DNA from: Euryarchaeota archaeon UBA126
GTDB lineage: Archaea; Thermoplasmatota; Poseidoniia; Poseidoniales; Thalassarchaeaceae
Length of the DNA: 22,029 bases
Assembly (NCBI GenBank): GCA_002497025.1
Contig: DAMG01000001.1
Coordinates: forward strand, 1 to 22,029
Reading direction: 5' to 3'
Shown: positions 1 through 6,700 of the stretch, piece after piece
Numbering within the stretch: the first letter of the stretch is position 1
Layout: each line of letters starts with the position of its first letter
Made by a program: the position numbers and the translations under genes
Notes under the pieces: generated by a model
What the model saw: only the letters and a program-made list of their open reading frames with translations
What the model was told of the DNA's origin: nothing
Database searches by the model: none

Positions 1-194
1 GCTTCTTCTAAATTTGTAATTTCTTCGCCCAAGACATCCAGAGTAAAACAAGCATCTTGAGATTTCATTGAACGCATCACTCGCATTGCACTCTCTAAAT
101 CAGTACCAGCAACATATCTCTTTGCAACCCACCCTACAATGAATTTTGGAGTGACTGGCATCATCATCATGATGAGACGGCCCATGACCCCCAT
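1..194 (-). CDS. Proline dehydrogenase, N-terminal fragment (runs off the window)
   Basis: The first 64 residues of a protein read leftwards and continue past base 1. After a Met-rich start comes a segment with AKRYVAGTDLESAMRVMRS and then TLDVLGEEITNLEEA. This pattern (VAG-x-LE-A followed by TLD-LGEE) is typical of the N-terminus of monofunctional proline dehydrogenases, flavoproteins that oxidise proline to pyrroline-5-carboxylate. Start chosen at the ATG at 194; an in-frame ATG at 185 is also possible, and no clear ribosome-binding site is visible. It lies 37 bases downstream of the D-aminoacyl-tRNA deacylase on the same strand and could be co-transcribed. The catalytic barrel is outside the window, so the call rests on the N-terminal signature alone. 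Role (inferred): proline catabolism toward glutamate, which fits the glutamate dehydrogenase elsewhere in the window. Confidence 0.72.
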   Translation of the reverse strand, partial: MGVMGRLIMMMMPVTPKFIVGWVAKRYVAGTDLESAMRVMRSMKSQDACFTLDVLGEEITNLEE

Positions 195-231
195 ATTGAC
201 GGTCGTGTAGCAGGAGCACTTTCACGATTGC

Positions 232-1164
232 TCAAGGAATAATCTCCTTGCCTCGACGAACTTCAACCCCAAGAGAGGATAATTCTGCAATGATTGCATT
301 TCGTTGCCAACCTTTGAATGATTTACGGTCTAAATGTGCAAAGATAGTTCCACCTGGAAATGCAATACGAGTTTTTTCGATGGCTTCATGCAAACTATGT
401 CTCCATGGGCCAGATGGCGATTCTGTATTCTGTTCATCAAAAATTAAGGCATAATTTGCAATTAAGTGACCGAATGGTATACCACTACGGATTGCAACAT
501 CCGAATGGCGAGGAGCATAATGCCCTCCTCCGAAACCAACCATAACATCTCCTTCACCAAGCCACTCACCTTCAGCTAAATTATCTGAAAAGCCTAGAAT
601 CCTCGAGATTACAACAGCCCAGAGGCTTGAGGCGTCTTTGCGAATCCACTCGGATTCTTTTGAGCCGATCTCTAGGTAAAGGCTAGGTTTAGTTAGAACT
701 GGACCATGATGAGTTGTCTCTAAGCTAACCTGAAATTCATTTGCCATATCTGATTTAGAGACTTCATCTCTCAGTGCGGAATAAATAGCAGAAAATCGTG
801 GCGAAGGAGGTGCTGCTAACCCCTTTTCCCCCCCAGCGAATCCAACCTCTCCGTGAGGCACTTCACCTGGAACGCCTATTGCATGAACGGTAAGTGAGGG
901 GATTCCACTCTTTGCCGCATGACGAGAAAGAACTAGGACTTCGTCGACTGACTCAGCTGTTTCTTTTTCATGAATTAAATCGATACCATCAGCATGAATA
1001 TGTAACTTTTCGATTAGAAGAAGATGTACTGGGCGAACTGAATGTCTCATTAACAATCCATGCTGCAAATTTTCAGAGTCCTCCCAACCTCCAATATCTA
1101 CAACCGCTTCATGGAGATTTACCGAGGCGTTATCTGCTCGAGAGGCTAGTAGAAGTGTCACCAT
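232..1164 (-). CDS. dtdA: D-aminoacyl-tRNA deacylase, archaeal/plant type (DTD2)
   Basis: A 310-residue protein that hydrolyses D-amino acids, and in plants also acetaldehyde adducts, from mischarged tRNA in the cytoplasm. Family hallmarks are visible in order: an N-terminal strand MVTLLLASRADNASVNL, the LSRHAAKSGIPSLTVHAIG segment, an ETTHHGP motif followed by PSLYLEIGS, the glycine-rich GFGGGHYAPRHSD motif, and GIPFGHLIANYAL near the C-terminus. The open frame extends 15 codons further upstream to a TTG-like start at 1209. I chose the ATG at 1164 because family members begin directly with the strand MVTLLLAS. No Shine-Dalgarno sequence is obvious, so translation may be leaderless. It is divergent from the gene at 1256, with about 90 bases between them. 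Identification is firm; only the start is uncertain. Confidence 0.93.
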   Translation of the reverse strand: MVTLLLASRADNASVNLHEAVVDIGGWEDSENLQHGLLMRHSVRPVHLLLIEKLHIHADGIDLIHEKETAESVDEVLVLSRHAAKSGIPSLTVHAIGVPGEVPHGEVGFAGGEKGLAAPPSPRFSAIYSALRDEVSKSDMANEFQVSLETTHHGPVLTKPSLYLEIGSKESEWIRKDASSLWAVVISRILGFSDNLAEGEWLGEGDVMVGFGGGHYAPRHSDVAIRSGIPFGHLIANYALIFDEQNTESPSGPWRHSLHEAIEKTRIAFPGGTIFAHLDRKSFKGWQRNAIIAELSSLGVEVRRGKEIIP

Positions 1165-1255
1165 ATAACATGCTGGAAGCCTGAAGACTTCAAACCATCC
1201 AATCAGCAAGCAATAGCGAGGTCCGTTAGCACCACAGGTTCAAACACAATAGCCG

Positions 1256-2167
1256 ATGAGTCAAGTCGTGGAACGAACTGTCCCCTTCACTCCAACTCGA
1301 GTGGATGACTGTGGAGAATATTACATTGTAATCGGAAGCCTTGGAGAATTGGCAAAACTTGACCGAGATGGGGAATTGATTGGAGAATCTTCTATTCCAT
1401 TTGCTTCGACAATTACTCACTCAACTCCATTGATGGATTATTGGATTGGAATTTGGGTTGAGGCTGAAATGAGATTAGCGAGAATTGCTAGTCTAAAATT
1501 AGATGATTTATGGGATAATGGAGTTTCTCGTGGTGACTTGCGAACCTCTCTGAATCCAATGTCTTTACATCCTCAAAACTCAGTATGGTCTCATGCTCTC
1601 GATTCAGAACCTACATGCATAACAAGCCTTGGTGATAATTTCTGTTTTGTTTTACGTGGAAAGGGAGTATATCAAATGGATTTGGAGGCAAACGAAGTTT
1701 GGAGATCAAGTCTGCCAGGCACGATAGACGGTAAACTGCGGGGGCTTGAAACTGCAATTTCAATTTCCCAATCAAAAAATTCTCTAAGCCTCTGGTATGA
1801 CAATGGATTGGTAGTAGATATATCCTTAGATTCTGGCATCGAAATCGATAGAAGAATCTTACAAATCCCAGAAAGAATTGAAAGGGTTTTTCATTCGGGG
1901 AAATCCCACCTCCTGACTCTAGCAGGAGGTGGATTTCTAATTTCAGATGGAGAGCAGATACTGGAGTCTTACTCTACTCCAGGGCCATTATTTGCAGCTA
2001 GAATAAGAAATGAAGAGTGGGAATTTACAGGCTGGCGATTCGATGGCCGATTAAGCGATTTAGGCTTTGAGATTTCATCTAGAGAAGAACTAGGAGTGGG
2101 GTTTGTTGCAGACAAGATTCTCACGAACGATGGAACGTTGTGCGAATTTGCAGTTACTCGTTCTTGA
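1256..2167 (+). CDS. Unrecognised cytoplasmic protein, beta-propeller-like
   Basis: A 303-residue protein without signal peptide or membrane segment. I do not recognise a named family. The sequence is strand-rich, with repeated blocks of 'hydrophobic strand, small turn, acidic residue', for example YYIVIGSLGELAKLDRDGEL near residue 25, FCFVLRGKGVYQMDLEANEV near 125, SLWYDNGLVVDISLDSG near 180 and LLTLAGGGFLISDGEQIL near 225. This resembles WD40- or PQQ-like propeller blades (inference from pattern only). The ATG at 1256 has no strong ribosome-binding site. Its 3' end overlaps the convergent ribosomal protein S27ae gene by 14 bases, so its stop lies inside that gene's last codons. Codon use and length support a real gene; function unknown. 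Confidence 0.8.
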   Translation: MSQVVERTVPFTPTRVDDCGEYYIVIGSLGELAKLDRDGELIGESSIPFASTITHSTPLMDYWIGIWVEAEMRLARIASLKLDDLWDNGVSRGDLRTSLNPMSLHPQNSVWSHALDSEPTCITSLGDNFCFVLRGKGVYQMDLEANEVWRSSLPGTIDGKLRGLETAISISQSKNSLSLWYDNGLVVDISLDSGIEIDRRILQIPERIERVFHSGKSHLLTLAGGGFLISDGEQILESYSTPGPLFAARIRNEEWEFTGWRFDGRLSDLGFEISSREELGVGFVADKILTNDGTLCEFAVTRS

Positions 2168-2321
2168 CAGTGTAACCGCACTTTCCACAGGTTTTACGAT
2201 CCGAGTGTTGACCTAGGAAGACTCCTGGTCCACAAGTCGGACAGGTTTCCGCTCTTACTAACTCGTCACCCTCAATTGTGTATTTCGACCATTTCGAATT
2301 TGCGTTCGGGCTATCGGACAT
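2154..2321 (-). CDS. rps27ae: 30S ribosomal protein S27ae
   Basis: A 55-residue zinc-ribbon ribosomal protein. Residues C27 and C30 (TCPTCGPG) and C45 and C48 (TCGKCGY) form the expected C-x2-C ... C-x2-C zinc site, and WSKYTIEGDELVR precedes it as in archaeal S27ae. Length matches the archaeal family, which lacks the ubiquitin fusion found in eukaryotes. Its ATG overlaps the stop of rps24e in an ATGA arrangement, indicating translational coupling as the last gene of the rpoE1-spt4-rps24e-rps27ae operon. The 3' end overlaps the convergent gene at 1256-2167 by 14 bases, leaving no room for a conventional terminator between them. Confidence 0.95.
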   Translation of the reverse strand: MSDSPNANSKWSKYTIEGDELVRAETCPTCGPGVFLGQHSDRKTCGKCGYTVKNE

Positions 2322-2698
2322 CACTCATCGCCTCCCTCTTCTGAATCACCTTCATCTTCTTCTGCGGAGGACTCCTCAGCAACAGGTTCTGAGGTCGCTG
2401 GTTCCTTCTCCTCATTTGGAGAGTGGATTGACTTGTGGCGGGAATGAACAAAATCTGGCTCAAGGGCTGCCGCCTCTGCGTCACCGTAAATAACGGCGAT
2501 TCCAGTAGTCTGTGGACGACCAAATCGGGTATTTACATTTTTTACGAAGGTCAATTCTTTCTTGGAACCTGGTTCGGCCTTTGCAGCAGCAGCGACCATT
2601 TCAGAAAGTTTAGGAGTAGCTCCTTTGGGGTGCTCCCACCGGAAACTAATCTCGACTCGGTTAAGCAATGGATTCTCTTTTCTCTCGATAATTTCCAT
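2321..2698 (-). CDS. rps24e: 30S ribosomal protein S24e with acidic tail
   Basis: A 125-residue protein of the small ribosomal subunit. The start MEIIERKENPLLNRVEISF and the later block TRFGRPQTTGIAVIYGD are characteristic of S24e. An upstream ATG at 2704 is in frame, but the GGAGG at 2707-2711 is 8 bases from the ATG at 2698 and only 2 from the other, which decides the start. From about residue 97 onward the chain becomes a strongly acidic, serine-rich tail (for example EESSAEEDEGDSEEGGDE) that extends beyond the usual S24e core of about 100 residues. It lies between spt4, whose stop overlaps this ribosome-binding site, and rps27ae, which starts on its stop codon. Confidence 0.94.
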   Translation of the reverse strand: MEIIERKENPLLNRVEISFRWEHPKGATPKLSEMVAAAAKAEPGSKKELTFVKNVNTRFGRPQTTGIAVIYGDAEAAALEPDFVHSRHKSIHSPNEEKEPATSEPVAEESSAEEDEGDSEEGGDE

Positions 2699-2706
2699 AT
2701 TCATTT

Positions 2707-2711
2707 CCTCC
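2707..2711 (-). promoter_or_regulatory. Ribosome-binding site of rps24e (decides start)
   Basis: GGAGG on the minus strand. It lies 8 bases before the ATG at 2698 and only 2 before the alternative ATG at 2704, so it supports the shorter protein. It touches the last bases of the upstream spt4 gene. Confidence 0.75.
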
Positions 2712-2927
2712 TTATCGGATATTCACCTTCAAAGCGTAGGAGCCCGGGTTATCGATGTTCAATCGCTGAGCAACCTCTGAGCGTTTTGGGTGCATAATGA
2801 CTACGTATCCAGACCAATCGGTGGTTACCGGCGCTGAAGGACAGTGCATGCACTGAGGTGGATCGCTTTTCTTCTCAGGATCTGGAAGAATCCTGTTACA
2901 TTCTCCGCAAGCGAAGGATTTTGGCAT
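2712..2927 (-). CDS. spt4: Transcription elongation factor Spt4 (RNA polymerase subunit E'')
   Basis: A 71-residue protein that pairs with Spt5 to clamp RNA polymerase and promote processive elongation. The zinc ribbon is visible as C7-x2-C10 (ACGEC) and C26-x2-C29 (QCMHC). It is followed by the family signature TTDWSGYVVIMHPKRSEVAQ and a C-terminal GSYALKVNIR, as in archaeal Spt4. A GAGGTGA sequence about 5-10 bases upstream of the ATG, inside the end of rpoE1, is a good ribosome-binding site. Two bases separate it from the rpoE1 stop. This rpoE1-spt4-S24e-S27ae order is a well-known archaeal gene cluster. Confidence 0.95.
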   Translation of the reverse strand: MPKSFACGECNRILPDPEKKSDPPQCMHCPSAPVTTDWSGYVVIMHPKRSEVAQRLNIDNPGSYALKVNIR

Positions 2928-2929
2928 CC

Positions 2930-3478
2930 TCAGTCACCTCTAGTCAACCAATCGTGAGCACCAAGACCCGCCATCTTGCAATTCAAACCAATCTTACTCG
3001 ACCTAGGGTCATTTTGGTTAATCGCCTTTGAAACAATTCGAGAACGAACATATGAGCCCTCTTCGATATGCTTGCCAGACTGAGAGCCTTCGATTCTTCT
3101 AATTCCCATATTTACCTGTACAGGTTCATCAAGAATCTGTGATTTGTGAAGCAACGCCTCAATTGGGCCGATACGGACGAATGCGCCGTATTCAGAAACC
3201 TCTGAGACTGCGCCATCTACTACCTCATTTGCTTCCATTGTGAAATGGAGCGCCTTGAAGCGAACTCTCTGATAGATTGCACCGTCGCCATGAATTATCT
3301 TTCCACGACCTACGGTTTCGTGGTCATAGGTTAGCAGTGTGTAATTTTCATCTTCATCAAATCTACCCTCAAAGGCTGCGTGGGCCAATTCGTCTATGTG
3401 ATCCTCCAGCTTGCGTCCCGCGCGAATATATTCCGCAGGGATTCTGATGGTATCCTCCATTGTTACTAGGCTGTACAT
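2930..3478 (-). CDS. rpoE1: DNA-directed RNA polymerase subunit E' (Rpb7 homologue)
   Basis: A 182-residue stalk subunit of archaeal RNA polymerase, equivalent to eukaryotic Rpb7; it works with subunit F in open-complex formation and RNA binding. The N-terminus MYSLVTMEDTIRIPAEYI matches the family start, and the N-terminal RNP-like domain covers about residues 1-80. An S1 RNA-binding domain follows at about 82-160 (GAVSEVSEYGAFVRIGPIEALLH). The start at 3478 is supported by GGAGG at 3486-3490. First gene of the operon leading to spt4, rps24e and rps27ae. Its promoter must lie within the GC-rich intergenic block to the right. The partner subunit F is not in the window. Confidence 0.95.
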   Translation of the reverse strand: MYSLVTMEDTIRIPAEYIRAGRKLEDHIDELAHAAFEGRFDEDENYTLLTYDHETVGRGKIIHGDGAIYQRVRFKALHFTMEANEVVDGAVSEVSEYGAFVRIGPIEALLHKSQILDEPVQVNMGIRRIEGSQSGKHIEEGSYVRSRIVSKAINQNDPRSSKIGLNCKMAGLGAHDWLTRGD

Positions 3479-3485
3479 TCGGTTT

Positions 3486-3490
3486 CCTCC
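3486..3490 (-). promoter_or_regulatory. Ribosome-binding site of rpoE1
   Basis: GGAGG (minus strand) within TTGGAGGAAACCGAATG. It lies 7 bases before the ATG at 3478 and supports that start over the in-frame ATG at 3460. Confidence 0.75.
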
Positions 3491-3700
3491 AATCGCCGGA
3501 CCGCTCCGAGTTCAGTCGGAGGAAAGGCAGGTCAACCCTCCCGTCCCTCATCGGCTGTGCCTCCAGAGGAGAGGTCCGTGCGATTCGCCGACCAAAGACC
3601 CTGCTATAAGCACAACGGAAGAGATTCTGGAATAGAATTACTCTCCGCGAAGGGTAAAGTATGCTCAGACCGTAGGTCTGAATGAGAGTATACCCCTAAC
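3491..3700 (+). ncRNA. Candidate structured RNA or structured leader (family unknown)
   Basis: This gap between divergent genes is visibly GC-rich in its left two thirds, unlike the AT-rich genes around it, and holds several hairpins. CTCCGA/TCGGAG lies at 3504-3521. An irregular stem GGT..GCG/CGC..ACC lies at 3573-3593. GGA-GAG-ATTCT pairs with AGAAT-CTC-TCC at 3617-3645, and a long stem around CAGACC-gta-GGTCTG at 3658-3692 has GTAT/ATAC at its base. Some motifs recall RNase P RNA: GGAGGAAAGGC near 3519 resembles conserved region I, and AAGGGTAAAG at 3650 followed by a hairpin and GAGAGTATACC resembles regions II and III. Regions IV and V are not found where they should be, because the surface-protein gene begins there, so I do not call it RNase P RNA. 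Strand is uncertain; it may instead be the 5' leader of rpoE1 on the minus strand. Confidence 0.35.
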
Positions 3701-3735
3701 CTTCAAGTGGCTTGGAAAGCGCAAGTTCTACCCTG

Positions 3736-6700
3736 ATGAGTATGCTGAGTCCGAATTTCAAACCCTCTGGGCAGCAAAATGCGGTGCTCGCAGTATTCTG
3801 TTTGTTACTTCTTTCACTATCTCCCATGATTGTGATTGATTCGAATAATGTAAGAAATTTGGACGATTTTCAAAAGGATACAGCATTCACCGGATCTGTA
3901 GAACCTTGGGTCGATGGTGGACAGCCATGGCCCCAACCAGGAAGAATTGGTCAAAGGACTTCCCAAGGACCTTCCCATTCCCCTGATGGTGGCGCTGGGA
4001 CGGAAATGCCCACTAATGCAACTGAATTATCCTCTGTTGTCGAACCCGTAATCAATTGGGAATATGGAACTTATTCGATAGGTACGGATGCACTGGGCAC
4101 TCCAGTTGCAGATTTCAGCCAACAAATCGTAACCGATGAGGCGGCTATGGAAAGATGCGGCGGTGACTCTCTGTTCATTGTACTAATCCAAACCGAAGTA
4201 GTTGGTGGTAACGATCACAGTGTCATGAAAATTATCGAGGGTGAGGACGCTGATTTGGCTTGGGAAGTAGATTTAGGAGCCACGGAGATAATCAAGGCTT
4301 CACCAGTGATTGTTGACCTAGATGACGATGGAATGCAAGAGGTCCTCGTTGTTTACGACGCTGGTAGTGCCCTGACTGTTGATGCTTACTCGCCAAGACT
4401 TCATTGTTCGGTAACTGGTTGGTCCCCTGGAGGATCAAAAAGTGGAGAATTGCTCTGGAGCTATAGTGATGACGCCTTACAGATTGGAAGTACAAATGGC
4501 CCCTATACCTCTTCTTGGTTGGGAGGACACAGACCTACAACTCAACCTTTGCTCGCCGATCTTGACTTAGACGGAGATGCTGAATTAGTTCTCGCAGCGA
4601 TCGACGATAACGAAAAACCAGTAGTCGTAGCCCTACCACTTGGCGCAAACGGAGTGCCTACGCCAATATGGCAATCGACTCTCGAAGATGGAAGTCACCC
4701 CTCAGACCCAGCATTTGCTCAAGTTGATGACCAAACTGCCTACGTCTTACTAACTACAACTGATGCATCTAGTGGGGCAATGTGGGTTTGGAAATTAAAT
4801 TCTGTATCAGGTGACCAATTATGGTCACTAAGTTTATCCAATTTAGATGGAGATTCTGACGTACCACACATTAGACTTCCAGGTCCGGTAATTGCTAACT
4901 TAGATTCAGACTCTACCCCTGAAATGATAATTTCAATACCAACAGATGCAGATGGTTCAAACAGTGTCGATGGGGCCGAATTTAGAGGATTGGAGATCGA
5001 TGATGGAACGGAGATATGGTCTTTTGAGGCAGTAAATGGATACGCTGATGCTCCGCCACTAGCAATAGATACTGATGATGACGATATAATCGACAGGGTA
5101 TGCTGGGTAACCTGGTATCAGGAGACTACTGCTAGGCATGGCCATGCAGGCTGTCATGATGTTTCAGGGAATAACCCGCAAATTGATTGGTACAATGACT
5201 TGGAGCAATCCAGCGGATCTCCAAACGACGAAATTGCCGTCGCACAACCAGTTTGGATGGATATCGATGGTAGCGGTGCTCCTGAATTACTAGTTGCGTA
5301 TGGAAGGACTCTTTGGGCTTGGGATGGAGACACTGGTACTCAAGCGGCAATCAATAACAATTGGAATAATGAGATTGAAGTTGAGCATAGAACCTGGTCT
5401 TCACCATCTCTAGCAGATGTTGATGGAGATGCGACTTTAGACATAGTCTTGGGTGACACGGTAATCTCCACGGCTCTAGCCGATGTTAGGCCACTTCTAG
5501 ATGGACGTGCAATAGAATTCAATCCAAGCGCACCCAACCCTAACGAAGAAGTTACGATTACAGCCTTCTTTGAAAATGCTGGAACTATCGAAATTGACGA
5601 GCCCGTAGACGCGATACTATACGCAGACGGTGCAGAAATAGCCCGGCATCGTGCAGACAGCCTAGAGCCGACTGATCCAACGGGTTCTGCGGGGTTCGAA
5701 TCATTCTCTGTAGAGTGGTCAGGTGGGCTTGGAGAATATACCTTCGAATTGGTCCTAGATCCGTATCAAAACGTCACACAATCTCGTTATGACAACGATG
5801 CACAATCCACCAACTTGGCGATTGTCCCTCCGTATAATGCAACATTTGAGATGCCCACGAATCCTGTTAGAGCAAATCCGGGAGAATCCACAATTGGTCA
5901 GCCGACTGTTCGTTCTACTGGTCGACTTGCAGGTGTTTGGAGCATGAGCGTGGATGCAAGTAATCTACCTCAAGGGTGGACTTGGAGTGATGAGACCCCC
6001 GGGGGAATCACATCCATAGAAATTGCAGCAGATGGGACTTGGACCCCCTCAATAAGAATTCACGCACCGATGAGTGCTGATGGTTCAGATGCAGGATATC
6101 TGTCTCTTAGTCTCACACTTGACGAAGATCAAAATGTTAGCGTTAGCGGGATTTTACCAGTAGAGGCAAACCGTACTCGTGGACTATCAATAAGAGGACC
6201 TTCGGGTACAACCGCAAGTAATGGCTATGGCCTAATTGGAGAGTCCGCAAAGGCATGGTTGATTGTAGAAAATCTTGGAAATGCTGATGAAAATTCAATC
6301 TCAATGTTCTGGGATAGTACATCTTGGGATTCTGTTGAAAATAGTCTCGAGTTATACGATGAAAGCGGAAATCAAATTCCTGCATTGACACTGGCTGCTG
6401 ATGAACAGAAAATCATCTCAGCAAGACTCAGCGTACCAACAGACGCTTCTCTTGGAGATAGCGTTTCTACACCGCTTACAATGTGTGTTGGAAGCGGAGA
6501 AGATGAAACCTGTCAAACTGTACAATTACAATTCATCGCTACAAGTGTGGTAACCGAAACTGACCACCAAAGAAGTATGCCTGAAAATACATTACAATGG
6601 AACGTTATTGCCGACCTTCCTGCCTCTTCTGGGATTTTAGATTGGAAGGTTAGTGACGCGGGAATGTCAATAGATGATTGGATTTGGTCCGGTTCCGGAG

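Noticed and set aside
165..180. CATCATCATGATGAG inverted repeat as a regulatory hairpin
   Set aside because: It lies in the coding region of proline dehydrogenase and encodes a run of methionines; the symmetry follows from that codon run.
1165..1255. tRNA T-arm-like GGTTCAAAC between dtdA and the next gene
   Set aside because: The flanking bases cannot form the 5-bp T stem, and no acceptor or anticodon arm can be found around it.
3732..3760. Hammerhead-like core CTGATGAG ... CCGAA
   Set aside because: The bases between the two parts form almost no stem, the third helix is missing, and the stretch is inside the N-terminal coding region of the surface protein.
3491..3800. Full RNase P RNA gene on the plus strand
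   Set aside because: Motifs like conserved regions I, II and III occur in order, but regions IV and V should follow and the signal peptide of the surface protein occupies that space. An ACCAAAGACCCTGC stretch at 3591 resembles region V but lies in the wrong order, even for a circular permutation.
5132..5537. Minus-strand open frames within the giant surface-protein gene
   Set aside because: They are complementary shadows of a continuous 1,891-codon frame, lack ribosome-binding sites and have unlikely compositions.
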